From positions 41,065,687-41,129,686 of the forward strand of contig OZ007570.1 in the NCBI GenBank assembly GCA_963931925.1: a stretch of DNA of 64,000 nucleotides. The letters run 5' to 3'. Position numbers and translations under genes: made by a program. This DNA comes from Onchidella celtica (lineage: Eukaryota > Mollusca > Gastropoda > Systellommatophora > Onchidiidae). The notes beneath the pieces were generated by a model. That model saw only the letters and a list, made by a program, of their open reading frames with translations. It was not told where the DNA came from and ran no database searches. Position 1 is the stretch's first letter. Each line of letters starts with the position of its first letter. Positions 1 to 13,190 of the stretch are shown piece by piece.

Positions 1-3000
1 CAAGTCTGGTGGACTCCTTGTTTTGGGCTCAGCTAATGTTGATGAAAGGTAAATACACTTTGTGTAATACCTTTTCAGTGCTGATGGGAATTGCTTTGCA
101 ATTTTTGCATTAAAAAATATGTTGTAAAGTGATACTGGTAGATTTGCAGCCTCTGTCTCAAGACAAATTAATTGGATCAGTGCCTTATATTTATTCTAAA
201 AAAAAAAAAAATTAAATCTCTTCAAGTTTACATCCTTAACCCATACCTGCGCGCTATGCCTTAAAGCCTGCTGTCCAGTCAGTGACCTTACTCTTGGGGA
301 ATTTTATCTGGGTGGCACTGACCCTTGCCAATGTGTGATGACCACACTAACCGCTATCCATGTGGTTTGGTTTGTTTTTGATCAGTATGAAAACATTTGC
401 TGCTATGCCTTATCACTCTTGATAATGAATTAACCAGCAAAACCTTTGTCTGTAAGTCCCTAGCCAATGATCAGACTTATGATACCAACTGACAGCTGTA
501 ATTTTCATGAGAACGAAGCATGATAACTAACCACGCCCCCTAAGCCCTGAACCAAACCTGTTTCATCCAGATTGACACATACTAATGAACCAATGTGGGC
601 ATTTGGGACAAAGGTTATTTCAGAGCTTGTTTCTGATTGGTTCTTATATACAGACAACTCTAGATGATAGTCAGCTTGTGAGAAAATGAGATAATATTGG
701 AAATTTGTTGAGCAACAGTTCGCATGTTGATGTTACACCTTTTGATAGTGTGGGGAGAGCCTTTGATAGCTTAGTCTTTGTGAGTTCGACCAGTGGTTTA
801 TTGGTTAACATGCCCTTGTCACAATGCCTTTGATTTAGAAGAGATACTGTGACAATAAGACCGTAGTTACGTCTCAACGAGGACAGTGATCTGATGTGTG
901 AAAATATGGCTTGCGTGTGGCGCGGTCAACTTGACATTGCTGTATTGATATGTCCATGCAAAGTGAGTGCCTTGAAAGTTGATGCCATATTCGGATGCCT
1001 CTCGCAGCATAGTAGTCCACTATTTACACTGGCATTTCATGGTTTGAATGAGACATAAAATTATTATTAATTTTGTTTTAATGTATTTTCAGCTTGCGAG
1101 GCTATATGACCAAGTATGACTGCTCAAGTGCAGATATAAATCCTATTGGTGGAATCTCAAAGACTGACTTGAGACGTTTCATACAACATTGCTCTAAATT
1201 TTACAGGTTCTCAGCTCTAGAAAAGTATGTATCATTAAACATTGTGGTTTGATTATTGTACTGTCCATTTCCATTGAAAGTTGATGCTGTGCTGATCATG
1301 GTTGGTGTGCTGCATCCCTACAGTCAGTAAAGCACTGAACACTGAAAAATATCTTTGGCAGGGAACCAGCTATAATGAAGCCATTTGGAAATATCTGATT
1401 TTCCTATTGCTGCTTGTTACACATAATTACGGACATATGTTATTCTCTGTATAGTTTTGTGGAAGGAGGCATTAAGCTTTTAGATTTGAGTATATTGACT
1501 CCTTTAAAATGTTTCTGCAGGGAAACATTTAATTTTTTATTTGTGTAGACTTCAGGTCTAAAACTATTGCTCAAATGTCAAAAAGAGGTGTAGAATACTT
1601 TGGAATGATAGGAAATACTAAGAATTTGTTAGCAGGAATGTTTAATGTCCGTCCGCAGCGGAAGGTTCCTATGTGGAAAATTTATTATCTTTAAATTGAG
1701 GCAAAGGGAGCACATCTATAACATGTCTGGAAGTATCCTGCATGATATTTGGAATGAGGGTTGTGCTATGTCTTTCATTTCTCCATAATGGAGAGCAGAG
1801 ATGGAAATTAGAAATTTGATATAATAATATGTACTTCAAATGTTTTACCTGTGTGTCCCTAGGATTTATAAAGCCCCGCCAACTGCTGAATTGGAGCCTT
1901 TGGAGGACGGGAAGATTGCACAAACAGATGAGGTAATCATGTGAGACAATTGCCCAAATTCTACAGGATTAGAGAATTAGTACCCCATTTGAAATGAAAT
2001 GAAACACAGAATGCACAAGACAATAATGATTTTCCTTTTTTGGGGGGGGGAGGTTAAGTAATCAAAATATTGTTCTTGGTGACTTGAAGAGTCAATCTGT
2101 GTGAGATTTCAAAACACTGACTATGAAATGTAGAATTAATGAAGTTTATGAATGCTGTAAATATTAGTGTTTTGTGCAATTTCAGTGCTGATAACAAGGG
2201 TAAATATTCTGCCCTCATGTATAATGTGACCTTTGACTTTACAAGATCTCAAAGATCTCATTATGTCTATGTAAAAACTTTCCAACAAAGCGGGACAAAA
2301 TCTGATAGGCCTACCAGTAGTATAGTAGAGACGATTTTTACACCAGTCAGGACAGCCCAATTCATTTCAGTTTGATTGTGTGGAAAAATGATAATTGGAA
2401 ACTTACGGAAAACCCAATTATGCTAAGATTGCATCGGCAAGTCCTATTCTATAACCTTGTGTCTGATATTCAAAAAAAAAAAAAGGTTTTCAAATAATCT
2501 GGCATTTCCAGTGGATGCCTCACCCAGATAGATGGACCGTCCCCGTCCCTTCTTAGCTCCTCCACCAGCTATACTGGCACTGGGTGGCTCCAAGCATAAT
2601 ATAACATTGCCAGCCAACATGTGACTACGTTGAGTAGTTTGACACATCTGTAGGCTTGATGACACTGTTCAGTTCCCCAGGAAATCCACTGAACTCATAT
2701 TGTGTACAGCCGACTCCACTTAAAATGAAGTTGCTTAATGTGATCTTCTTTTTGTATGATGTCCTTCCCCAAAGCCTCATTTCCGTGGTAACAAAATGCT
2801 TAGTATGACATCTTTCTATCCATTTTTACTCTTTGCATGATCTCATTTTGAAGTCCCAAAAAGGAAAAAAAATGCTTAGTATGATTTTCCTAAACAGTGT
2901 CATGATCAAAACACACGCCGTCATCTTTCGTAACTGTCGTTTCGCTACAGCTTGTACCTGCCATTGTTCTGTATCTGCCTTGCCATGCTGACACCTGTTA

Positions 3001-6000
3001 TGTCACCTACCCAGCGTGTGCCCGAGACACCATGCGTACGACTCGATGTGGTCGCTTTGTCCATGAGTGTAGGATTTTACAAATTAATGTTATTCTGCTG
3101 GCATCACCAATCCCTCGCACTCATGCGAGCTCAAATATGTTGCCATGTGTTATTCATCAGGTGGACAGACAATGCAGTGTAATCGTTAATGATGCATTGG
3201 ATGTCGTAAGATTCACAGGGCCACTGATTTTACTCAGGTCAGGCATTGAGAGCGGAGATTATGCTAGGGAGAAAGAGCAAAGGGTTACCCACGTGGAGCT
3301 ACCGTAACACACGTGTTTACTATTTTATTTTTTGTAAACTGCGCAATAGAGGTTCAATCGATTTCACGGGACATGGAACAAAGACAGTCGGCCCCAGCAA
3401 GTCCACGAAGGTGTCAAATACCATGCTCACTCGGTCACTGCAGATGGGCAATGTTTACTGTGTTAGTTTAGGCTCAGTGCTACATGATGCGAGTGTGGCC
3501 AGAGGGAGGGTCTTGTATGATATTCACATTTAAATGATATAGGAAAATGCAAGCTATGTTTGTTTGGTTGGTGTATCTTGCATGCTGACAGTCATATAAC
3601 AACATAATGTTAAGCTAACTGACAGGTAATATTGTGTGCTAATTTTTGCCCTTTGGTTCAGACACCATCGCTTTGGGTGAATATTTTTTTAAAAAACAAT
3701 ATCCCCCCACACAGCCTAATAGTACTAATACATGTAGGCCTACACACAAAAAATACCCCCGACTTAGAAAAAAAACAACCATAGGTCACCTAAATAACAA
3801 TACTGCTTCCATCCTTTATCAACCTAAAGATGGATAATTCAATAAATGCTTAAGATGATTTAACGGATAGTATGATGTTAAACTTTATGTCCCCTGGACA
3901 TCATCTTCAGCAATGTCCGCTGTACCTACAATAATTAAGCGTCCCTTCCATGTGAGAAATCCATTTTCATTTTGTTCTTACAGTAACCAGAACCTTCAGT
4001 GCCTGACATAAGTGGGCATCATCCATACTTCTGCTCACACGTGTGTGTGACTTTGCCTTAGGCATTTTTATAAGATTTGATGGAAAATTAGGCATAAGAA
4101 AGAGAAATATGAATGAATTGAGTTCAGTATCAAATGAAAGTATATCATTTACTGTGGTATCATTGCACTACGTATTTGTTTGACTGGCCATCAAGATGAA
4201 TAAAATATGGCAATGAATATGCTGGGTTTTTGGGATCAGCAATGCTGATGCAACATAATTTGTGAAATATTATCCTCAATTACAATGCAAGTTTTGAATT
4301 TACTTCGGAGTCGAAGTACAAAAGTTCTTGCCTTGTACATGAACATGTACAGTACATTTGCTTACTTTTCTATTCATTAAGAGAGAAATGTATCTCCCTG
4401 TATTGCTGCAGGTATTTTGTTCCTTTTGCAGAGAATGTTCATCACAAAGAAGTGTTTGCAGATTCTCATGTGTTTCAGATCTTGTTATTTGTTATGTATG
4501 AATTTGTTATGTCATCCTTATTAAGCCTCGTCCCACATTGAGTGAACTGGCCCACGTAACGCCCTGTGCAGGGATAGCCAGCGGCCAGTTAGCTGGTCGT
4601 TCTCGTGTTGCCAATAACCTCGGCGGTCAGGTCAATCAGGTCCTTTTGAACATGTGTATCGTGTTTACTTTAGGACGTAATAACAGCAATAATGGTGGAT
4701 AAATCGTAAGCGACCCCTATGATATTTGGATGAAGTACATGTGATGAGATGCAGTACGCTCTATTGTTAAGCAGAAGGCCCATAATCAAGAACTTTCTGC
4801 ATTTACGTGCCGTTTAACATATATGTTTGATCTGTTTCCTAAGAGCTGCGCGCTTGTTTTGTCCCTAAGTCAGGCCATTCAAGTGAACAAATTATTTTTT
4901 AAGCCAGGTACTTAATTTACTAACCACAGGTATCATGATGTTGCCTTCTCCCCCCTGAACTATGTAAGGGTTCCACGTACTATGATGTTAGTTTTCTGAG
5001 AACACCTCTACCAAGAAATTTGATTCCCAGCTCTCAGAGTACATACATGCACTGAAAAGCGGTTTAATCAAAGCAACATAATATCTTTCTAATTGTCACA
5101 TCAAATACAGACAACGCCCAACAACAAAGTCAGTCATTTTCTCCCAGTTTCCCCTGATGAAAAACCTACTGATGCCCTTATGCAGCATGTCTAGTATTAC
5201 ATTGGAATTCATCATTTCAGACATAGAACAGTTTCTCAAATACGCAGATGGCCCCTTTCTTCTCATTTGACATGTAGACGACAACCAGCATCAGAGTAAA
5301 AGTTTCCCCAAGATTTTCCCCAGTTTGAGCTTCAGACCGTCAGTATTATTATATGAGTATGACGAATAGTTACGATATATAGTTGCATTGTAATAAACAT
5401 AATCGGAAGATACCATTTTGTTAGACATAGTAGGGGTGACAGGATAGATAAACAAGGGAAAATACTGTGGAAAATAAAACGCAAAAAAAACTATCTCGCG
5501 GCAATCGAATAAACAAAACACGAGGAGCAGCGTTGTTATACAATATATTGGCGACCCGGTTTGTAATATGTAGACCACAATGGTGGACTCACGTGTTGTG
5601 CGGGGAAGCCAATATAGTGGCCTCCCGCAGGATGAGGGTTCTTAATAAGTTTTACTGGAGTTGTTTTACCTAGCAGGGTGACTGAATGTGAAGTGAGTGC
5701 ATTGTACTCTAGCTGGCTTGAATTATTTCTAATATACCCATTTTAGCAATGTTCCATCATATTCTTTACAGGAAGACATGGGCATGACCTATGATGAACT
5801 TTCTGTATATGGCAAATTGAGAAAACAGAATTGCTGTGGACCCTACAGCATGTTTTGCAAGCTTTTACATATAAGCAGTGAGGAGTGTCCACCTGAGCAG
5901 GTTCGTAGAGAAGATTGAATGTGTGGGAGGAGGTTTGTTAGATTTATGTTTAGATATAAGTTTGCACTCCCACGGTTAGATTGCAGAGTTGTGTGACCTT

Positions 6001-9000
6001 TGTACGATCTTTACTTGAGAGTAATTATCTGTCTGGATTATTCAATTAATACGACTGCATTCCTAGTAGATCGGCTCTAAAGGTCAGTGTATGGGGATGA
6101 ATAACATAAATTGTATTCATAGACTGTATGAGTGCAGAAAATTTTGAAAGTTTCTCAAAATCACCATGTGCTAAATTTCATTTTGGAAAGATCACATCTT
6201 TTCCAGAGAGGATAGGCATCAAAGTTTGGCTTAAATATTTATTTTAGATTAGTTTTTTATGTTGACATGCCATTTTCTGTCTTGCAGATGTGATTATATA
6301 ATTTTCAAGGCACTTTCCCCAATATCAACAGATTGCAGACAAAGTGAAGCATTTCTTCAGGTCATATGCTGTTAACAGACACAAAATGACTGTGCTTACC
6401 CCTTCATATCACTGTGAGTCTTATAGTCCTGATGATAACAGATTTGACCAGCGCCAGTTCTTGTATAATGCAAAGTGGTTCTGGCAGTTTGCCCGGATTG
6501 ATGCTGAGGTTTGATACTTTTTGTACTGATATGTTGTTGTCTATTGTAATAAACTGTTTCTTTTGGGGATGAAAATTTTAAAACAGGGAAAAGAGGCTAG
6601 TTACCATATATTCACAAGAATTGAAAAGTAAGATGCTGTAAGGAAAATGGCTGGTTTGGGATGGTGAGCAACAAAGGTTTTGGAATTGAAGAGTGAGATG
6701 AGGAAAAGGTTACAGGAATCTTATTTAGTGCCACCAATTTAAATGTGCCATTGAATTTAACACTAATGACAAGAGAACAAAGCAACATTAAATAAATAAA
6801 ATGAAAAGTAAAGAAATTCACGGCTGTTTAGATCGCATCAAAAGCAATATTCTAGTTGCTGACCAAGATCCCCTGCCAACCTGGGGTCATAAATCACCTG
6901 TCAGTTGTGTGCATAACTTTGATGGCGATCTGCTGCCTGACCAGGCCTACGTAATACTATTCCATCAATTTTGGCATATCTTTGCAGCATATCTTCCGAT
7001 CTAATGATGCTAGAGCATCATGCGAGATCTCATTTTAAAGATTAATATTTTGCGGACAAGCCAATATAACTTTTGCTCGTTGCTTTTCACAAGTTGTTGA
7101 TTTTATTGACTGATATTTCCAGTATGTGTTTTTTAAAGTTTGAAATTTGATTTTCAACATCAGTTCACTTTGACCATCAATATTTGGTACAGGCCACCAA
7201 GGATTTCAGTGTAAAGTCAATATTTTAACAGTACAAAAGTTAATCTCTAACCTGTGCAGGTTTGGTGTGTGCGAAAATTTTGTATGATTTTTTATGATTT
7301 TTTAAAGTAATTGTACGAGTTAATCGATGTGCTCCTGTGTCAATGCTTGCCCCGTAACATTTGTAGTTTGTGTGATAATATTGCATAATGGAGCATCACA
7401 AAGAACATATGCAGGTTGATCAGTTCCATGAACTGTGTAGGACTTGCGGTGGGATATCACTGACCTAAAAACAAAAACGTCAGAAATAGAAAGCAATCAT
7501 GTGCAATGACTTTGCAAGTGATATTTTATTTCCTTTTTGTTGTGGTGTTAGTATGTGTTTATGAAAGATTGGCTGTGGGAAATCCCTGTCTTGAATACAG
7601 GTTGCAGCTACATCAGGCTACTGGTAGCGGAGTAGGCCACTCAACTGGGCAAGGCAATTAGAATAGCACCTGTTAACAGCCGTGAATTCTTTTTTTTTTT
7701 CTTCAGCTTCAAAGAACGAACATGGCCATTGTGAAACTCCAACAACCGGATATGAAAAAACATTCCGACTATGCTAATTATGGATCTGCGAACTCGCCAT
7801 CAAGTCAGTCCTTAGGCAGTTCAGCAAGTGTGGATTTACGGCGACAAAGCTCTGCCTCATCTGGAGTAGGATCTCAGGTTCAGCTCAAAATATTTCTCCT
7901 CCTTAGCACCAACTTAAATTCTTCATTTCTGGGGAAAAGGGTAGATCTTTCACATGATTGTTTAGTGGGCTCATGATGTGAAAATTTTTCAGGGATAAGT
8001 GGACACTGACAGGGTTCCCCCACACCCCTGGAATTCCAGGGGCCCCTGGAAAACCCCAGGAATAGAGGAATTACCCCTGGAATAGCCCTGAAATTTGCCC
8101 CATATGAAAAAAACAACAACATAAAAGAGGCAGGAGAATCAGTTACCTTTTTTTTTTCTCTTATTTCCCGAGCTTTAGGTAGCCCTGGAATTTAACATTT
8201 TACCCCTGGAAAACCCCTGAAAAAAATTTCTTAAAGAGGTGCAGGAACCCTGCACTGATCTCACAGCAAATGGAATACTTTAACTGCTGCAGCAAAATTG
8301 ATGTGTGCTAATAATCCCGTAAAATTTCGTGATGGAGTTTCGAAAATCAGAATTAGAATCAGTTTGAAAGTGGGCATGTTGGCGATAATATGAGCTAGAT
8401 TGAGAATGGGAAACATACAGCTTCAGTGCAGCAAATGATGTTTTAACAAACTGAGGGCAATGAAACGTGTTCAGAGGAAACGTCTCATTTTCCAGCCCGA
8501 AAAAAACAAAACATCACAGATCTTGTGCTTTGTGAGAAAAACAGACATTTGGAACCATCAGGTGTATATTTTGAGAATCATTGATTTTCTTTAAGATTTG
8601 CTCAGTTTAGGTCGTTTGGGAAAACCACAAAATTCGTAAATAAGCAGATGGTGAAACAAGCAAATTTTGAAATGCTGCTATGAATTGATTTGGATAATTT
8701 TGTTATGCACATAGCAGATTTACATTGCAGTGCAATTTGATGCAAAATTTGTTGACTTAAGAATTGAACCAGAAAATGCTGTAAGAAATCAGTTACTGAC
8801 TAGTCTATCACAGAAAATATTGCTGAAAATGGGGATACTGAGGGTCTTGGATTCCATTCTCAATTTTTAAATAATTCTTAAGCATTGTGAAGGTGATTTT
8901 AATGACATACTTATGTGGATGAATGAAGTGCTTTTTATTTGGCCCTCAAAACAACCATGCGCGAGTCACATGTATCTGTCATCTTTGTTGCTGCAGCCCT

Positions 9001-9885
9001 GACTGTAATTACCATTTGAATATGTGCATCCTTGATAAAGAGGAAAAGATTCCATTGGACTGTAGCTAACAAGTTTAATGCCTTGCTTCAGCTGAGATGC
9101 TGAGCTGCAAAAATGACTGGAGCTACCAGATCCAATGAATGTTTACGTATGTGCATTAAGAGAGAGGTCCGAGACATTGGGCCAGGGATGGGAATGCTAA
9201 GAAATTTTTACTTCTTGTTGAATGAAAAATTAACTCATTTGTCATTTTGTGAATTAAGACAAATTACGTAAAAAAAAAAAAAAAAAGCATTTCCTATTAA
9301 TTGACAACCCTCTTCCGGGTTTTCTTAGTGGTGTACTCTTTCAGTTGGTCTGGTGTTAATATAGCAGGTCTCTACAAAGAGCTGTACACTTTCAGTTGGT
9401 CGGGTGTTGATATTGCAGGTCAGTACAAAGAGCTGTACACTTTCTGTTGGTCGAGTCTGTACAAAGAGCTTTTGTGCAAGGAACAGTTTTTATCTTTATA
9501 GGTTTGTCAGTTAATTATTTTTTTTTCAAGAAATAGAAAAAATGTGACAAAATGAGATCAGTGTGGTGTCTTGAGAGAATTTACCTAACCATATGTGGAA
9601 GTGGCCACAGAAGATAAACATTATTGTTGGCATATTTCTTTCTCCTCGCAGCCACAGGCTTTAGTGAAAGAAGAAGTGCCAGGGGCGTCATACGTTGCTC
9701 AGACTCAGGCCAGCCAAGAGCAACCCATGCAATTTTCAGTTGTCATCAGAGACCCCAACAGGAGACCGTCAGGTACGATGGAGGTAGATAGACCCGCAGG
9801 AGAGGATTTAAGGAGCAAGTACCCACGCTACAGTGTTGCGGGGTCACCTAGAATGAAAGTTGAATCAGAAACAGCTGCTCACTGA
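1..9885 (+). CDS. NADSYN1: Glutamine-dependent NAD+ synthetase, C-terminal part (7 exons, 5' end outside window)
   Basis: Coding exons: 1-48, 1093-1224, 1863-1932, 5772-5900, 6332-6508, 7707-7877 and 9652-9885 (TGA at 9883-9885). All introns are GT-AG and the phases join, giving 319 codons. The enzyme converts deamido-NAD+ to NAD+ using ATP and ammonia drawn from glutamine, in the cytosol. The encoded part is the end of the synthetase domain: [10 protein letters not shown] (exon 1), then [14 protein letters not shown], which belongs to the deamido-NAD/ATP site, [47 protein letters not shown] and [15 protein letters not shown]. These line up closely with animal NADSYN1 as I know it. The glutaminase domain and the SGGxDS P-loop would lie upstream of base 1. 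The last two exons add about 130 residues of Ser/Gln/Pro-rich tail after WQFARIDAE, where the human protein has only a short end; this tail is less certain than the catalytic exons. Confidence 0.93.
240..1014 (+). mobile_element. TTAA-flanked (piggyBac-like) non-autonomous element, family T1 copy 1
   Basis: This lies in the first visible NADSYN1 intron. It starts directly after TTAA (236-239) with CCC and is alignable along most of its length to copies at 41064-41834 and 45273-46052. Its right end is worn and no TTAA remains there. It encodes no recognisable protein. TTAA flanks with CCC...GGG ends are typical of piggyBac-mobilised elements; the transposase source is inferred. Confidence 0.7.
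2707..3922. mobile_element. Pogo/Tigger-like MITE candidate
   Basis: TA at 2705-2706 is followed by CAGCCGACTCCACTT, and the right end is GTCCGCTG followed by TA at 3923-3924. The ends give a short inverted repeat CAGC(C/G)GAC flanked by TA, as in pogo/Tigger-type elements. The interior ORFs match no transposase I recognise. It sits in the third NADSYN1 intron. Confidence 0.45.
4525..5638 (-). mobile_element. TTAA-flanked element, family T2, inverted copy
   Basis: This is a reverse-complement copy of the element at 34030-35162, sharing its whole length with scattered substitutions. The left edge abuts TTAA (4521-4524); the right edge reads GGG followed by a TT-C-TTAA variant. It carries the subterminal palindrome (arms GGAGGCCA / TGGCCTCC in the better copies) at about 5605-5626. 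A short ORF (complement of 5291-5578) shares its C-terminal half with the ORF in the 34-kb copy. It sits in the third NADSYN1 intron. Confidence 0.75.
8010..8252. mobile_element. Short hAT-like MITE with CAGGGTTCC ends
   Basis: Perfect 9-base terminal inverted repeats, CAGGGTTCC at the left and GGAACCCTG at the right, enclose a C/T-rich body made of repeated 'cccctggaa' words. CACTGA occurs on both flanks, but an 8-base duplication is not clean. The element is in the last NADSYN1 intron. Confidence 0.6.
9334..9475 (+). repeat. Minisatellite, 51-bp unit, about 2.7 copies
   Basis: Units start at 9334, 9385 and 9436, exactly 51 bases apart, with the third shortened by an internal deletion. Because 51 is divisible by three, an open frame encodes a repeated peptide, but this is intronic to NADSYN1 and no coding role is supported. 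Confidence 0.8.
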
Positions 9886-9957
9886 AGGATAGAAGGATAG
9901 TTGCATTGAAAAGAGTGAATTGTTAGTAATTTACAATTTGTTCCATTTTATTTGCCA

Positions 9958-9963
9958 AATAAA
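9958..9963 (+). promoter_or_regulatory. Candidate polyadenylation signal of NADSYN1 (AATAAA)
   Basis: AATAAA lies 73 bases after the NADSYN1 stop codon, a usual distance for a short 3' UTR. Other AATAAA hexamers occur further on (for example near 11792), so a longer 3' UTR is possible. Confidence 0.5.
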
Positions 9964-12900
9964 CATCTGAGCCTGCAGTTCAGAATTTTAGATATCCAAC
10001 TTCTGTGCCCAATCCAGGCCTTATGTTGTATTTGTCATAGAAATTATAAGGTCCTCCTTAGGGTGCCAATTTCAGAATAATTTTATTTTAACCATGAATC
10101 GTTGGTTGGGTTGCTAATTTACAACTCAAGCTGTTCTTCAGCAATTTGTTCATATGTAATTCCACGCATTCCTCATATTTGGGTCTTGTCTTCCTAGTTT
10201 GAATTCTAGAAATTTCACCAAATTTTAGTGTGAAAGTTTAAAAAAATGTGCACCCTATAGCTTAATGTCTCACTGTTTAGTGGAAAAATCCAAAGACGGA
10301 ACAAGGACAAAATCCATTTCTGTTTACTGAAATACTTTGTGCAATCTCCTAGAGGCATTCTTCATAATTACAGCTGTTTAACTCTTAGATTGCTATTCCA
10401 CGTAATACCATACTTTACTAGTTCCATACCACATGAAACTGTGCCATCGTTAGAAATGTCATCATTGAAAATGGGAACACCATAATGCCAAAGGATTGCT
10501 TTGGCTCACTACTGGACCTTCATGGAATTAATTCCTGATATTTAACAAAACAGCTTATTGTCAGTTACAGTGTAAATTTTATTAGATAGTATTTCCATTG
10601 CTCCCATTTGCAGTTACTGTTTTCATTGTGAACAGATACTAATACCACCAAATCATGCAAGTTAAAGTGTATTCATTTGAACATTTCTAATGTTATTGTT
10701 GATTCCTGATATTTGAGGGTATAAATGTTTTTGTCTGTTGTCAATTAGATCACCAATTTCATTGGAGTGTAACTTTTACATTGTAGCACCTAAATGCAAG
10801 TTAGTGTCATCAAAGTGAAAACATGGATATCATAATTATACACCAGTTGTAGGCACCAGATCCAAAATACTACATTCCTGGTGTGAGAAAATGATATTCC
10901 AAGTTAATTCATTTTTTGCTAAACACCAAAAAGAGTTTCACTTACATTTGTGCATGGACACCTGTTGTTTGTTTCCTCCAAGCCTGTGGTGGTGTTTGTT
11001 TAGATTTTCTTTATAATATAATCTAAGAGTTAAATAACACAATTGATATCAGGAAGACCTTTCCCATTGCAACCAAAACACATTTGGGATGGTATTTATT
11101 TACTTATTTCTCCTATTCAAAAGTGAGAGGATGTAAGTAAAAAAAAATCAAAGAAATGAGTGAAACATGTTTTTTAAAGATTACTCAACCAACTATTGAA
11201 GTATACTGCTACATGAGTATTGCCCTGTGAAAAGTGTTGTACCATGCAATAAGGAGTGTTTCCAGAAAACTGCTAGCAATGGGTAGAGTTCTTTAGCTAA
11301 AACTGAAAGATTGAGAGGGAGTGCGCCATATGAGGAAAATTGTGAGCTGTGTTCTTGTGAAATGTTTGGGTTATAACATCAACATCCCATTCTGCATTGA
11401 AGTCTGTCAACAAAAGTGACAGAACATTAAAAATTGCTGTGTTCCAGAACTGGGTAGTAGTAGTATTATTACTTGTGTAGTATCTTGCCTAAACCCAAGA
11501 AATTTTGGTATGCAGTTTGTTTGTGTAATATTAGTAAATGGAGGAGAACTTTGAAGCTGGAGGCCAACTTACACCATCTTTTCTTTAACTGTCATCAAAA
11601 TTTATATGTCAGGCAGTGATATCTTATACAAAGCAATTTACTGTCTGATCATTTTAAATATGTTTTACTCCCATTCGTATGGTTCAAAAGCTTTTAATTT
11701 CAGTTTTTATTTTATATATATGGTTTTCTCATACATTTCTCATTTTATCTTATACCTTTTAGATACATGAGATCTACCTAGTCAACTCTGTAATAAAGTT
11801 AGATTTGGGTATAAAAAGTTTTTACAATATTTTAAATGTCCAGTAAAAACTTTTCACATGATATGGAAATCAAGTTGTTGTGTCAGTTCCATGAAAAATA
11901 TTTTTAACGTGCGCTGAAGAAATATTTAGAAATAATAATCAGTCAAAATCTGAAATTCAACCATAGAATAGCCCTTATCATGAAAAAGTGCTTTTTCCAT
12001 GTTTGAGCCAAGCAGCTTTATTGGTGATTTGAGAAAGCGGGTCATATTTATGTGAGTCTTACACAAGTATCCTACATTTGGTTTTTCTTGAGTCCAAGTT
12101 CCTTTTCATTTTTGTATCCTCCCATGACATTCATTATAGTTATTGAATGAAATTGATTTGCGTCCCATGTAGTTGTGAAGTTTTCTGTGCAAGTGATGGC
12201 TCCCACATTCAAACTGAGATTTAAGAGTATTCAGAAATGCCCCAGTTATTCAAAGATTTACATTAAGAAAAAAAAACCTGTGTGATGGTGAACTATTTTT
12301 GTTAAATGTTACAGTGATCACATAGAGCCAGACTGCCAAGACTGCAATTTGTTCTGTTGGCTTGATTTTACATGTGCAGTGGTGAACAATTTTAATTAAC
12401 TTTTTCAGCAGCACTTAGTGAATTACCAGGTCTTATACAACCCAATCACCATTGATGGAGGCTAGTTGTCAGAACTGGGTGATCACTTGGTAACTGACCA
12501 GTGGGAGTCACAGATTTTTGCAGGTGTACATAGTGAAATGAATTTTAGGTAAAGTCACAAACTTGCCATGCCAGTCCGAGAAGCAGTTTTCGGTAGAATT
12601 GCAAAAGTTGTTGGTCTTAAAATACATGATCACTACTGCACAGTTTATGCTACATAACAGTTGGAATTGTTTAGATCTCATGAAAATTTAAAGTTTTCAG
12701 CACAGCTAGTAAATTTGTGCGTTTATATAAGCATGTAAGTATTGTGAGCTACTAAAACATGCCACACACAATGGAAACTTTTCTCAGCACAGTTAGGAAA
12801 TTTTATTTAAATCTGCACAGCACAGGCCTACCACATTCAATATCTTCTCGGGTGGGTGTAAGTTTTACATCTGTTTCTTCCATGTTTGGGTATAAGCAGA

Positions 12901-13159
12901 CTTCCCAACTAGTACAAGCAGGACGCAGGGAGAATTGGTTAAAAAAGCAGGGAGATTTCACTAAAACTGGGGAGGTTATGGCAACCTCTTAAAAACTCGA
13001 CACACACACAAAGAAAAATTAAATACAACTATAAAAAATGTAAAAATAAAAAACCCTGCTGCACACACACACACACCCACACACACACACACACAGTGCT
13101 GAAAACGCAGGTAAAAACACCACTCTTATTACTCTTACAATTGCCACCCCTAAGTTTGC
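9964..13159. other. Intergenic DNA, no gene recognised
   Basis: AT-rich single-copy-looking sequence between the NADSYN1 stop and the LINE. It may include a long NADSYN1 3' UTR. It contains a (CA)n microsatellite at 13062-13095 and no ORF that resembles a known protein. Confidence 0.6.
13062..13095. repeat. (CA)n microsatellite
   Basis: An almost pure CA run interrupted by a CCA near 13077, lying about 75 bases before the LINE 3' end. Confidence 0.95.
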
Positions 13160-13190
13160 AAGGCCTCAGTCATCATCATCATTGCCTTTC

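Noticed and set aside
7722-7976. 84-codon ORF as an alternative NADSYN1 end
   Set aside because: It reads past the GT donor at 7878 into intron; the downstream exon at 9652 joins in phase with a good acceptor. Intron retention remains possible but unsupported.
9301-9501. ORF with repeated YTFSWSGV peptide
   Set aside because: It is produced by a 51-bp minisatellite inside a NADSYN1 intron.
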